Assembly (NCBI GenBank): GCA_902363555.1
Contig: CABJAM010000012.1
Location: 79,317-143,316 of the forward strand
DNA from: Lachnospiraceae bacterium
GTDB taxonomy: Bacteria > Bacillota > Clostridia > Lachnospirales > Lachnospiraceae
Length of the DNA: 64,000 nucleotides
Direction: 5' to 3'
Numbering within the stretch: the stretch's first letter is position 1; each line of letters starts with the position of its first letter. The notes beneath the pieces were generated by a model. That model made no database searches. It worked only from the letters and a program-made list of their open reading frames with translations, and had not been told where the DNA came from. A program made the translations under genes and the position numbers. Positions 25,036-33,742 of this stretch are shown piece by piece.

Positions 25036-25278
25036 ATGACATTGGCCGATGGAAACGTGGGAGGCAGCTATTATGTCGTATCCACAAAGCTGGATATGAA
25101 CATCCAGCGCCGTCTGGAGGCGCTGGGCCTCACAGAAGGAACAAAGGTAGAATTGCTGGGGCGCAAACGCAACGGTACTTCCATATTCAGTGTAAGAGGC
25201 ACACGGCTGGCAGTGGGACGGGAGATTGCTTCCGGAATTACGGTAGATGGAGGTAAGACGGTTGACACACTCAGATGA
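25036..25278 (+). CDS. feoA: Ferrous iron transport protein A
   Basis: This 80-residue SH3-like domain protein assists FeoB in Fe(II) uptake. It has the family pattern MNIQRRLEALGLTEGTKVEL and the hydrophobic core FSVRGTRLAVGREIA. GGGAGCGG precedes the ATG. It is the first gene of an operon with feoB, whose start lies inside its 3' end, so the genes are probably translationally coupled. A Fur-like box and promoter lie upstream. Confidence 0.9.
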   Translation: MTLADGNVGGSYYVVSTKLDMNIQRRLEALGLTEGTKVELLGRKRNGTSIFSVRGTRLAVGREIASGITVDGGKTVDTLR

Positions 25279-27319
25279 AGCTGTAATTAATGTAGGATTT
25301 ATAGGGAATCCAAACTGTGGAAAGACAACGTTATTTAACGCGTACACCGGAGCCCGGCTGAAGGTAGCCAACTGGCCCGGCGTTACGGTGGAAAAAAAGG
25401 AAGGCGCCATGCGCTTTCACAATCATAATTATAAGCTGGTGGATCTGCCGGGCATTTACAGCCTGACCAGCTATTCTATGGAGGAAATATTATCCCGTCA
25501 GTACATATTGAGCGATGAGGTGGACGTGATCGTGGATGTGGCGGATGCGTCCAATCTGGAACGTAATCTTTATCTGACGCTTCAGCTCATTGAGCTGGGC
25601 AAGCCGGTCGTTCTGGCGCTGAACATGATGGATATTGTCAATGAGCGGGGCATGGAGATCGATACCCACCGGCTTCCGGAAATGCTGGGGATTCCCGTGG
25701 TTCCTGTGTCTGCAAGAAAAAAGACCGGCCTTGAAATCCTTATGCACGCTGTGGCTCATCACGTGGGCAAATCGGTGGAGGTGATCGAGCATCACCATAA
25801 AAATCAGAGGCCCAGCAGGCACCGCCACGATCATCATAAGGAATTTGCCATGGTTTACAGCGATATGCTGGAGGATAAGATCGATATGATCAAGGACCGG
25901 CTAAAGGCCGCCTATCCGGATATGGTCAATCACCGCTGGCATGCCATTAAATATCTGGAACAGGATAAGGAGATCATGGAGAAATTCCCTATTGAGTATA
26001 CAGATATTCTGGACCGGAATTATGAAAAAGAGATCATTAAGCAAAAATATGATTTTATCGAGGAGATCATTGATGAGGTTCTTGTCAATAAGGCCAGCAA
26101 GGCGGCATTTACAGATAAGATCGATCATGTTATGACGCACCCGGTTTTGGGCATGCCGATCTTTCTTGCCATTATGGCGGTTGTCTTTTTACTGACCTTT
26201 ACCCTGGGAGACTGGATATCCGGAGGCTTTGAAACACTTTTGGAATATTTCTCCCGCGGCGTATCGTATCTGCTGGCCAGTGTGGGGGCGGGTCCGGTCA
26301 TTGAGTCACTGCTGGTGGACGGTATCATTGCCGGTGTGGGCGGTATTTTGACCTTTTTGCCCAACATATTTATTCTGTTTCTTGCCCTGGCCTTTTTGGA
26401 GGACAGTGGCTATATGTCCAGAGTGGCTTATGTCATGGACGGGCTTATGGGAAAAATGGGGCTTTCCGGGCGGGCGTTTATTCCCATGCTTTTAGGCTTC
26501 GGCTGTACGGTTCCGGCCATTATGTCTGCCAGAACGCTGGAGGATATGCACGACCGCAAACGAACGATTTTAGTCACGCCATTCATGTCGTGCAGTGCAC
26601 GGCTGCCCATTTACGTTTTGTTCTCCAAAATGTTTTTTCCGCAGTACGCCACGCTGGTGGCCATGTCTATGTATGTCATCGGTCTTGTGGTGGCGATCGT
26701 GATTTCACTGATCGTCGGAAAGGTGGACAAGGCGGCCGGGAAAAATTGCCTGCTGATGGAGCTGCCGGAATATAAAACGCCCAATGCCCATACTATAGCT
26801 ATTTATGTATGGGAAAAGGTAAAGGATTATCTAGTAAAGGCCGGAACAACGATTTTCGTGGCTTCCATTATATTATGGGTCATCTTAAATTTCGGGCCTC
26901 ACGGTATGGTCACAGATATGTCGGAAAGCTTTGCAGCCTCCATCGGTCATGTCATTTCGCCAATATTAGCGCCGGCCGGCCTTGGGTACTGGCAGATCGC
27001 GGTGGCGCTGATCTCCGGTATTGCGGCTAAAGAGGTGGTCGTCTCCAGTTGCAGTGTATTGTTTGGCATTGCCAATATCAATTCCGCAGCCGGTATGAGC
27101 GCCATGTCGGCTGCCCTTGGCGGTATGGGCTTTGGGGCTCTGAATGCATTTTCCATGATGGTCTTTTGTCTGCTGTACATCCCATGCGCGGCGACACTGG
27201 CTACGATTAAGAAGGAGACAAATTCCTGGAAATGGCTGGGCATCGCCGTAGCCTTCCAGTTGATCGTGGCTTGGGGGCTGTCCACATTGATCTATCAGAT
27301 AGGAGGGCTGTTTTTATGA
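25262..27319 (+). CDS. feoB: Ferrous iron transporter FeoB
   Basis: This protein of about 685 residues is the Fe(II) transporter. The N-terminal GTPase domain has G1 GNPNCGKTTLFN (about residues 13-24), G3 DLPGIYSL, G4 LNMMD. A helical regulatory region rich in His (HHHKNQRPSRHRHDHHKE) precedes the membrane domain with Gate motifs (FGCTVPAIM and CSARLPIY). The start is a TTG at 25262 with GGAGGT 7 bases upstream; an ATG at 25247 would lack a site because that ATG is itself inside the ribosome site. The gene overlaps feoA by 17 bp. Confidence 0.95.
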   Translation: MTHSDEAVINVGFIGNPNCGKTTLFNAYTGARLKVANWPGVTVEKKEGAMRFHNHNYKLVDLPGIYSLTSYSMEEILSRQYILSDEVDVIVDVADASNLERNLYLTLQLIELGKPVVLALNMMDIVNERGMEIDTHRLPEMLGIPVVPVSARKKTGLEILMHAVAHHVGKSVEVIEHHHKNQRPSRHRHDHHKEFAMVYSDMLEDKIDMIKDRLKAAYPDMVNHRWHAIKYLEQDKEIMEKFPIEYTDILDRNYEKEIIKQKYDFIEEIIDEVLVNKASKAAFTDKIDHVMTHPVLGMPIFLAIMAVVFLLTFTLGDWISGGFETLLEYFSRGVSYLLASVGAGPVIESLLVDGIIAGVGGILTFLPNIFILFLALAFLEDSGYMSRVAYVMDGLMGKMGLSGRAFIPMLLGFGCTVPAIMSARTLEDMHDRKRTILVTPFMSCSARLPIYVLFSKMFFPQYATLVAMSMYVIGLVVAIVISLIVGKVDKAAGKNCLLMELPEYKTPNAHTIAIYVWEKVKDYLVKAGTTIFVASIILWVILNFGPHGMVTDMSESFAASIGHVISPILAPAGLGYWQIAVALISGIAAKEVVVSSCSVLFGIANINSAAGMSAMSAALGGMGFGALNAFSMMVFCLLYIPCAATLATIKKETNSWKWLGIAVAFQLIVAWGLSTLIYQIGGLFL

Positions 27320-27465
27320 TCGCAGGTATCATCATCGTCGTATTACTGGTCCTGTACTGTGCCTGGGTGATCCGCCGGAAGGTGCGGCAGGTGAAAAACG
27401 GGCAGTACTGCTCCTGCGGATGCGCAGGCTGCACAAAGAATTGCGGAACTAATTCTAAAAAATAA
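27316..27465 (+). CDS. FeoB-associated Cys-rich membrane protein
   Basis: This 49-residue protein has one N-terminal membrane helix (IIIVVLLVLYCAWVI) and a cysteine-rich tail CSCGCAGCTKNC (about residues 32-43), which could bind iron or a cluster. The ATG overlaps the feoB stop (ATGA), with AGGAGGG upstream. Family members follow feoB in Firmicutes and may act at the membrane in iron handling, but the precise role is unknown. Confidence 0.8.
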   Translation: MIAGIIIVVLLVLYCAWVIRRKVRQVKNGQYCSCGCAGCTKNCGTNSKK

Positions 27466-27504
27466 ATGACATTTTAAAAATCGGATAGTAATTTTGCAAA
27501 TAAG

Positions 27505-27545
27505 ATGGTATAATGACCACAGAGTGGGCATTATACCATTTTTTG
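27505..27545 (+). terminator. Intrinsic terminator of the feo operon
   Basis: A perfect 11-bp stem (27505-27515 with 27529-27539) is followed by T6. The stem contains TATAAT, but no -35 box is at a suitable distance. Confidence 0.8.
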
Positions 27546-27577
27546 ATTTGATTCGTGAATGTGAAGGAGCAGTTACT

Positions 27578-29011
27578 ATGGATTATAATGATTTTGAGAA
27601 TTTCGGACAGCAGATCAACAACAAGGTCCGTGATGCCATAGATGCCTTTGATTTTGATAAGCTAAATCAGGATATACGCAATACTGCGGATGATGTTATT
27701 TCCGGTGTGAAACGTACGTTTAAAGGGGATTATGGCAGAGATGGATGGAAGGTCAACGACCATGGGGATGGCACGTACCGTCAGCGGGGGCGGCAGAACC
27801 AGAGCGCTTACGGCCAGGGGCGGCGTGCTTATGATCAGAACCGGCGTACATATGGCCAGGGGCCGGAGGGCCCGGATTCTTATGGACCGGAAGGGCCGGA
27901 CATGGCCGGAGGACGGGAGCAGCCCAATTACTGGAATCCTTTTGATCTGCAAAAAAACAGGACCCGGGGCCGGGAGAGAACGCGGACGCAAAGCTTTTAT
28001 GAGCCAAGGCATGTGAAGCCGACCACAGCGATCCGTCCGGTTATGGAGGATTATGGCTTTCCGGTAGTCCGTTCGCCCAAAGGCGAGCTGTCAGGACTTT
28101 TGCTGACCACCTTTGGTTCGATCGGATTTTCCTTGTTTTCACTGTTTTATATGTGCCTTGGTGCATTTTCCATAATGGAACCGGGCTCGTGGCTTTACTC
28201 CGCGGCGGTTGCATTTGGACTAATGCCTTTTGAAATCGGCTTTCTGGCCATGATCGTCACGGGAACCTCGCTGCGCAACCGTGTAAAACGGTTCCGAAAG
28301 TATATTAAATCTATGAAGGGCAAGTCCTTTGCAGCATTTAAGGATTTTGCAGCGCTTGTGGGAAAGAGCAAGAAGTTTGTGGCCAGAGATGTGCAAAAGA
28401 TGATCGAGCTTGGATATTTTCCGGAAGGTCATATTGACAGTCAGCAGACATGTCTTATGGTTACCAATGATATTTATTCTCAGTATCAGAAGGCTATGGA
28501 GAGTATGCAGGCCAGAGAGGTGGAGGATATGACCCGCGAGAGCGCTCCACAAGCCTCGGACAGTGATAAGGAAGCCGTGGATCAACTGGACGAATTAAGA
28601 CGCCAGTATATGGATAAGATCCGCAGAGCCAACGACGACATACCAGATACGGAGATCAGCAACAAGCTGTACCGTATGGAGCTGATCATCGGGAAAATAT
28701 TTGATGAGGTGAAGCGCCACCCGGAAAAATCCGGACGGCTTTCACAGTTCCAGAACTATTATATGCCCATGACCATCAAGCTGGTGGAGACTTACAGAGA
28801 TATTGACAAGCAGCCCATACAGGGTGAGAATATAAAAAAGGTTAAACAGGATATCGAGGGAACTCTGGATACGATCAATGAAGCTTATGAAAAGCTGTAT
28901 GACAGTATGTACAGGGAAACCGTCATGGATGTTTCCAGCGATATCAGCGTGCTCCAGACGCTGCTTGCTCAGGAAGGCCTTACGAAAGGCGACTTTGATA
29001 AGAAGAAATAA
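27578..29011 (+). CDS. XpaC-like protein
   Basis: This protein of about 477 residues is called from its partner TelA and its layout. An N-terminal acidic start (DYNDFENFGQQINNK) is followed by a disordered Arg/Gly/Tyr-rich region (about residues 45-145). Then come two membrane helices (about 170-225) and a C-terminal alpha-helical domain. The family is named for 5-bromo-4-chloroindolyl phosphate hydrolysis in a B. subtilis screen; its true function is unclear. The start at 27578 has AAGGAG 8 bases upstream. TelA follows 55 bp downstream, the conserved pair. Confidence 0.7.
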   Translation: MDYNDFENFGQQINNKVRDAIDAFDFDKLNQDIRNTADDVISGVKRTFKGDYGRDGWKVNDHGDGTYRQRGRQNQSAYGQGRRAYDQNRRTYGQGPEGPDSYGPEGPDMAGGREQPNYWNPFDLQKNRTRGRERTRTQSFYEPRHVKPTTAIRPVMEDYGFPVVRSPKGELSGLLLTTFGSIGFSLFSLFYMCLGAFSIMEPGSWLYSAAVAFGLMPFEIGFLAMIVTGTSLRNRVKRFRKYIKSMKGKSFAAFKDFAALVGKSKKFVARDVQKMIELGYFPEGHIDSQQTCLMVTNDIYSQYQKAMESMQAREVEDMTRESAPQASDSDKEAVDQLDELRRQYMDKIRRANDDIPDTEISNKLYRMELIIGKIFDEVKRHPEKSGRLSQFQNYYMPMTIKLVETYRDIDKQPIQGENIKKVKQDIEGTLDTINEAYEKLYDSMYRETVMDVSSDISVLQTLLAQEGLTKGDFDKKK

Positions 29012-29066
29012 CGTGACAGCCGGATTGTTCCAGGCTGCTGCGAAATAACAGGAGAGTAGAGAAATT

Positions 29067-30224
29067 ATGAGTGATTTGAATGAGATGTTAAAGGAAGCCC
29101 CTACACTTACCTTTGAGCCCTTTCAGGAAAAGGCGGAGCCGGTCGTATCCGCAGGCGCTTCCATGGAGCAGCCGGTCATCGAGCCGGAAGCTTATCCATT
29201 GTCGGATGAGGAAAAAGAAATGGTCAATCAGTTCGCCCAGCAGATCGATCTGCACAACAGCCAGATGATCATGCAGTATGGCGCGGGCGCACAGAAGAAG
29301 ATTGCCGATTTTTCAGAGACAGCCCTGGAAAATGTTAAAACAAAGGATCTGGGGGAAACCGGTAAGCTGCTCACAGATGTGGTCAGCGAGTTAAAGGACT
29401 TTGATTCCGCGGAAGAAGAAAAAGGATTTCTTGGATTCTTTAAAAAGATGCCCTCCAAGCTGGATAACATGAAAGCCCGCTATTCCAAGGCCGAAGGAAA
29501 TGTGGAGCGGATCTGTAAGGTGCTGAATGACCATCAGGTACAGCTTTTAAAGGACTCGGCCATGCTGGATCAGATGTACGAGCTGAATAAAAACTATTTT
29601 AAAGAGCTTACGATGTATATTGCTGCCGGTAAGCAAAAAATCCAGGATGTAAAGACAAAGGAGTTGCCGGCTCTGATGCAGAAAGCCCAGGCGACAGGGC
29701 TTCCTGAGGATGTGAATGCGGTCAATGACCTTTCTTCTCTGTGCGACCGTTTTGAGAAGAAGATCCACGATCTGGAGCTGACCCGGATGGTTGCGATGCA
29801 GATGGCCCCGCAGATCCGCATGATCCAGAATAATGATATTCTCATGTCCGAAAAGATCCAGTCCATGATCGTCAACACGGTACCTCTGTGGAAGAGCCAG
29901 ATGGTGCTGGCTCTGGGCGTGGCTCACTCCAAGCAGGCCGCACAGGCTCAAAAGGCTGTGACAGATATGACCAATGAACTGCTGCGCAAAAATGCGGAGA
30001 CATTAAAGCTGGCTTCCGTGGAGACTGCTCAGGCGCTGGAGCGGGGCGTTGTGGATATCGAAACGCTCACAGCGACCAATGAAATGCTCATTTCCACGAT
30101 CGATGAGGTGGAGAAGATCCATCAGGACGGACGCATCAAGCGCGCCCAGGCCGAAGAACAGCTTCAAAAGATGGAATATGACCTGCGCAACAAGCTTTTG
30201 GAAATCAACGTTGGGCGCAGATAA
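29067..30224 (+). CDS. TelA-like toxic anion resistance family protein
   Basis: This 385-residue protein is almost entirely alpha-helical and probably coiled coil. The block SDEEKEMVNQFAQQIDLHNS (about residues 46-65) followed by MQYGAGAQKKIADFSETAL, and later KMPSKLDNMKARYSKAEGN, are characteristic of TelA/KlaA-type proteins. Links to tellurite and cell-envelope antimicrobial stress come from other species; no resistance is proven here. There is no membrane helix. It ends before a strong terminator and forms a two-gene operon with the XpaC-like gene. Confidence 0.85.
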   Translation: MSDLNEMLKEAPTLTFEPFQEKAEPVVSAGASMEQPVIEPEAYPLSDEEKEMVNQFAQQIDLHNSQMIMQYGAGAQKKIADFSETALENVKTKDLGETGKLLTDVVSELKDFDSAEEEKGFLGFFKKMPSKLDNMKARYSKAEGNVERICKVLNDHQVQLLKDSAMLDQMYELNKNYFKELTMYIAAGKQKIQDVKTKELPALMQKAQATGLPEDVNAVNDLSSLCDRFEKKIHDLELTRMVAMQMAPQIRMIQNNDILMSEKIQSMIVNTVPLWKSQMVLALGVAHSKQAAQAQKAVTDMTNELLRKNAETLKLASVETAQALERGVVDIETLTATNEMLISTIDEVEKIHQDGRIKRAQAEEQLQKMEYDLRNKLLEINVGRR

Positions 30225-30230
30225 AAAATG

Positions 30231-30264
30231 GCCGCAGAATATACGATTCTGCGGCTAAATTTTT
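30231..30264 (+). terminator. Terminator after telA-like gene
   Basis: A perfect 10-bp stem (30231-30240 with 30246-30255) and loop ATACG are followed by an AT-rich T-tail. It separates this pair from the oxidoreductase gene. Confidence 0.75.
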
Positions 30265-30278
30265 AAGGAGAACATGCT

Positions 30279-32306
30279 ATGGAAAAATACTGGACAAGGA
30301 CTGCCTGCCCATATGATTGCCCGGATGCCTGCGGCCTTCTGGTGGAAACTGACGGCAAACAGATTTATCAGGTCAAAGGAGATAAGACCCATCCGGTGAC
30401 CGACGGCTTTACGTGCGAAAAGATGCGCGGCTATGGCCGGACCATTCACAGTAAAGACCGGATTTTATATCCAATGAAGCGCACCGGGGCAAAAGGCTCC
30501 GGAAGCTTTGGGCGGATATCCTGGGAAGAAGCCGTGGAAATTATTTCCTCAACGTGGAAAACGCTCATAAAAGCTTATGGGGCACCGAGTATCCTGCCTT
30601 ACTCCTATGCCGGTGTGGAGCATTTGATCCAAAATAAATGCGGCGAGGCCTTTTTTAACCGTCTGGGTGCGTCAGAGCTTGACAGGACGATCTGTTCCAA
30701 AGCGAAAACCGCAGGGTTTACTCAGATGTATGGCAGTACACCGGGGATTTTTGTCAATGATATCGTACACAGCGACTTTATTATTGTATGGGGAAGCAAT
30801 CTGAAGGCCACCTGGATTCATGCGTTAAGAAAGGTCATGGAGGCAAAGAAAAACGGCAGCCGTGTCGTACTTATAGAAACATACCGATGGTCCGGTTCCG
30901 GTCTGGCTGATTCTGTGATCCTCACAAAGCCTGGCAGCGACAGCGCGCTGGCTCTTGCCATGGCCCATGTACTTAACGACAAAAATCTGCTGGATAAAGA
31001 TTTTTTAAATAAATATGTCCTGGGTGGCGACACATATATTCAAAGTCTTGATAAATATACGCCCTCATGGGCGGAGAATGTGACAGGGGTAAAGGCCGAT
31101 GTTATCATTGATCTGGCCATAAATTATGGACGGGCAAAGTCGCCGCTGATCATTTTCGGCTCGGGAATGTCCAGACATACAAACGGCGCCATGACGACCC
31201 GGACGATCGCGGCCCTTCCGGCGCTGGTGGGCGCGCAAAAAAATAAGGGCGGCGGCTATCTGGCTCACATCAATTCCTCGGCGGCCTTTGATAAATCCAT
31301 GGTCTGCCGGCCGGATCTGCAAAAAAGTAAGACGCCCCGGATAAACATGAATCAGTTAGCGGATGCTCTGTGGGGCAAGGCTTCGCCCATAAAGAGCCTG
31401 TATGTCTATAACAGTAATCCGCTGGATATTGCCCCGGATCAAAAACGGCTGCTTGAAGGCTTTGAGCGGGAGGATTTATTTACAGTTGTCCATGAGCGGT
31501 TTATGACCGATACGGCCCGCTATGCGGACATATTGCTGCCGGCGGACACCTCGGTGGAGCATGGGGATATTGTGACACCCTATGGATCTCTCTGCGTTCA
31601 GATGACCCGGCCGGTCATCACGCCCCCGGGCGAATGCCGGAGCAATTGGGATACGTTTTGCCTTCTGGCGCACGCCATGGGCTTTGATGAAGAATTATGG
31701 AATCTGACCAATGAACAATTGAAGCAGCGCCTTGCAGATATGCCAGATCCATGGCGGGCGCGTTGGAGTGATGAAGAAAAGGACGCTTTTTTGGCTGGCC
31801 GGGCAGTCGTATTGCCTTTGCCGGACCCGCTGGATTTTCAGACGCCCAGCGGGAAAATAGAGCTTTATGATTCCCAGCTTGAGCATCCGCTGCCGTGTTT
31901 TGTTCCAAATACCAGCCTGGAAAAATGCCGCAGCGGCCAGGCAGAAGGGTGGCTGGCTCTTGTCATTGCACCTGCGTCTCAAACATTAAATTCCACCTTT
32001 ACGGACCGGGAGGATTTGATTTTACGCCGCGGCCCTATGACACTTAAAATGCATCCGGCGGATGCTGTCAAACGAGATATCGCCGATGGCGACCTGATCG
32101 ATGTTTCAAATGAACTGGCATGCGTAAAATTTCAGGCTTCCGTGACCGATGCGGTGCCGTCCGGCACCGTGGTGGCTGAGGGCGTATACCGGATGGATCA
32201 GTCCTATAACGGTCTGACGGTCAATGCCCTGCTGTCACAGACACTCACCGATGCCGGCGCTGCATCCACACTGTGCGATAACTCAGTGATTGTAAAAAAA
32301 GCGTAA
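30279..32306 (+). CDS. Molybdopterin-dependent oxidoreductase
   Basis: This 675-residue enzyme belongs to the DMSO reductase superfamily. C10, C14, C18 and C46 (ACPYDCPDACG ... FTCEK) form a [4Fe-4S] site. Bis-MGD binding blocks include VWGSNLKATWIHAL, YVYNSNPLD and the C-terminal MTLKMHPADA region. No TAT signal and no in-frame TGA selenocysteine site is seen. The protein is cytoplasmic by sequence. Substrate and electron partner are unknown; no FeS or membrane subunit is adjacent, so it may work with a generic ferredoxin. AAGGAG lies before the ATG. It ends back to back with mutY with zero spacer. Confidence 0.85.
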   Translation: MEKYWTRTACPYDCPDACGLLVETDGKQIYQVKGDKTHPVTDGFTCEKMRGYGRTIHSKDRILYPMKRTGAKGSGSFGRISWEEAVEIISSTWKTLIKAYGAPSILPYSYAGVEHLIQNKCGEAFFNRLGASELDRTICSKAKTAGFTQMYGSTPGIFVNDIVHSDFIIVWGSNLKATWIHALRKVMEAKKNGSRVVLIETYRWSGSGLADSVILTKPGSDSALALAMAHVLNDKNLLDKDFLNKYVLGGDTYIQSLDKYTPSWAENVTGVKADVIIDLAINYGRAKSPLIIFGSGMSRHTNGAMTTRTIAALPALVGAQKNKGGGYLAHINSSAAFDKSMVCRPDLQKSKTPRINMNQLADALWGKASPIKSLYVYNSNPLDIAPDQKRLLEGFEREDLFTVVHERFMTDTARYADILLPADTSVEHGDIVTPYGSLCVQMTRPVITPPGECRSNWDTFCLLAHAMGFDEELWNLTNEQLKQRLADMPDPWRARWSDEEKDAFLAGRAVVLPLPDPLDFQTPSGKIELYDSQLEHPLPCFVPNTSLEKCRSGQAEGWLALVIAPASQTLNSTFTDREDLILRRGPMTLKMHPADAVKRDIADGDLIDVSNELACVKFQASVTDAVPSGTVVAEGVYRMDQSYNGLTVNALLSQTLTDAGAASTLCDNSVIVKKA

Positions 32307-33392
32307 CTATTTCTGATTGAGCAGAATTTTCTTATGCGCCGTTGGGATGGGCAGCGCCATAAGCTCATCCCATGTATACATAAAGCTGTTTAGCGTTTCG
32401 TCCTGGGGCGTCTGGATTTCTCCGGTGTAAACGCTCATATGCCATACCCGGTGAGTGAATACATGACGAAATTCTTTTTCGTATTCCAGCAGCCGAACCT
32501 GGGTATGGAACTGATCGTAAAACTGTTCTTCAAAGCTTAAAGGGGATTCGACCTCATACTGGACAAGTCCGTACAGGTCGGAGAGCAGCTCATCCTTTTT
32601 GTTCCGGATCATAAAGTATTTATCCTTGTGGCGGAGAATGGCTGTGATATAATAAATATCCGTTTTATTCTTGTTCTTAATATTTACCGGCAGAAGATTG
32701 ACCGTGCCCTCACTTTTTGCCATACACCAGGCGGCGACCGGACATTGTTCGCACTGCGGTTTTTTAGGCGTGCATACCGTGGCTCCCAGATCCATCATCC
32801 CCTGATTAAAATCCGATGGGGAGGTGTGGGCGATAAGGGCATCCATCACTTCCTGGTAAAGCTTTTTGGTGCTGTCCCTGGCAATATTATCCTGGCGGTT
32901 AAATACCCGGGAAATAATGCGCAGTGTATTGCCGTCGATGACGCCCCTTGGGAGTCCGAAGGCGATACTGGCAATGGCGCTGGCGGTATAACTGCCGATC
33001 CCTTTTAATTTAATGATCTCTTCATAAGTATCCGGAAAATGGCCATTCCATGAATTTTTCAAAATCACTGCGGCCTCTTTTAAATTGGAGGCGCGGCGGT
33101 AATATCCAAGCCCTTCCCACAGCTTAAATACATCGTCCATAGGCGCGTCGGCCAGCGCCTCCACCGTGGGGAACCTCTGGATAAACCGCAGATAATACGG
33201 CTTTACGGTGTCCACCTGCGTCTGCTGGAGCATGATTTCACTGATCCATATATAATAAGGATTTTGTGTTCGGCGCCACGGCAGATCCCGGCCATTGGCA
33301 CGATACCATCCGGTCATCGCACCGGCAAAGCCCGCAGCGTCAAAATCCGGTGATATAAAATTTTCCTGTTCTGCTGTTTTTAACTTGTCCAT
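32307..33392 (-). CDS. mutY: A/G-specific adenine glycosylase MutY
   Basis: This protein of about 361 residues removes adenine mispaired with 8-oxoguanine. The helix-hairpin-helix IIKLKGIGSYTASAIASIAF (about residues 121-140) precedes the catalytic Asp in GVIDGNTLRI. The Glu in YIWISEIMLQQTQV is the second catalytic residue. A [4Fe-4S] loop CTPKKPQCEQCPVAAWC follows. The C-terminal NUDIX-like domain (DIYYITAILRHKDKYFMIRN) recognises 8-oxoG. The start at 33392 has TTGGAG 5 bases upstream; the frame runs on to 33449 without a site. Its stop abuts the oxidoreductase stop. Confidence 0.95.
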   Translation of the reverse strand: MDKLKTAEQENFISPDFDAAGFAGAMTGWYRANGRDLPWRRTQNPYYIWISEIMLQQTQVDTVKPYYLRFIQRFPTVEALADAPMDDVFKLWEGLGYYRRASNLKEAAVILKNSWNGHFPDTYEEIIKLKGIGSYTASAIASIAFGLPRGVIDGNTLRIISRVFNRQDNIARDSTKKLYQEVMDALIAHTSPSDFNQGMMDLGATVCTPKKPQCEQCPVAAWCMAKSEGTVNLLPVNIKNKNKTDIYYITAILRHKDKYFMIRNKKDELLSDLYGLVQYEVESPLSFEEQFYDQFHTQVRLLEYEKEFRHVFTHRVWHMSVYTGEIQTPQDETLNSFMYTWDELMALPIPTAHKKILLNQK

Positions 33393-33742
33393 AAAAACTC
33401 CAATCTTTATAAATAATAAAGTGCTTTTTTGTGTGCTTCCTCTCTGCACGATTCCTCTTAAACAACAACTCCTATTATACAGGAAAATAAAAAAATTTAA
33501 ATAAATTTTGCAAAATTAGAAGGATTTTCAAAATCCGCGTCGTATATATATAATATAAGCCTTCTGCGCGGCGCGCCAGCCCATTGTATTGCATAAGCCC
33601 TCTGCACGGTATGCAGCCCTTTGCGCGGCGCGCCGGCTTATTGTACGGCATAAGCCAGCCTTCTGCGCGGCCAAAATATATGCGATTTACGTGACATAAG
33701 CTTTTGCAACCACTTAAACACCCTTTAAGGGAGGTGTATTTT
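33393..33742. repeat. Intergenic repeats between mutY and dgt
   Basis: About 350 bp without a gene. 33562-33599 and 33619-33656 are imperfect copies of a 38-bp unit that starts TTCTGCGCGGCGCGCC and ends GCATAAGCC. A shorter piece CTCTGCACGG lies between them, and TTCTGCGCGG follows at about 33661-33670. The GC-rich repeat contrasts with the AT-rich flanks (TATATATAATATAAG). Unit spacing and unequal lengths do not fit a CRISPR. Confidence 0.6.

Noticed and set aside
30279..32306. Selenocysteine-containing formate dehydrogenase
   Set aside because: No in-frame TGA and no SECIS-like hairpin; the frame is open throughout.
33562..33672. CRISPR array
   Set aside because: Only two full units, imperfect and with unequal spacing; no cas genes in the window.
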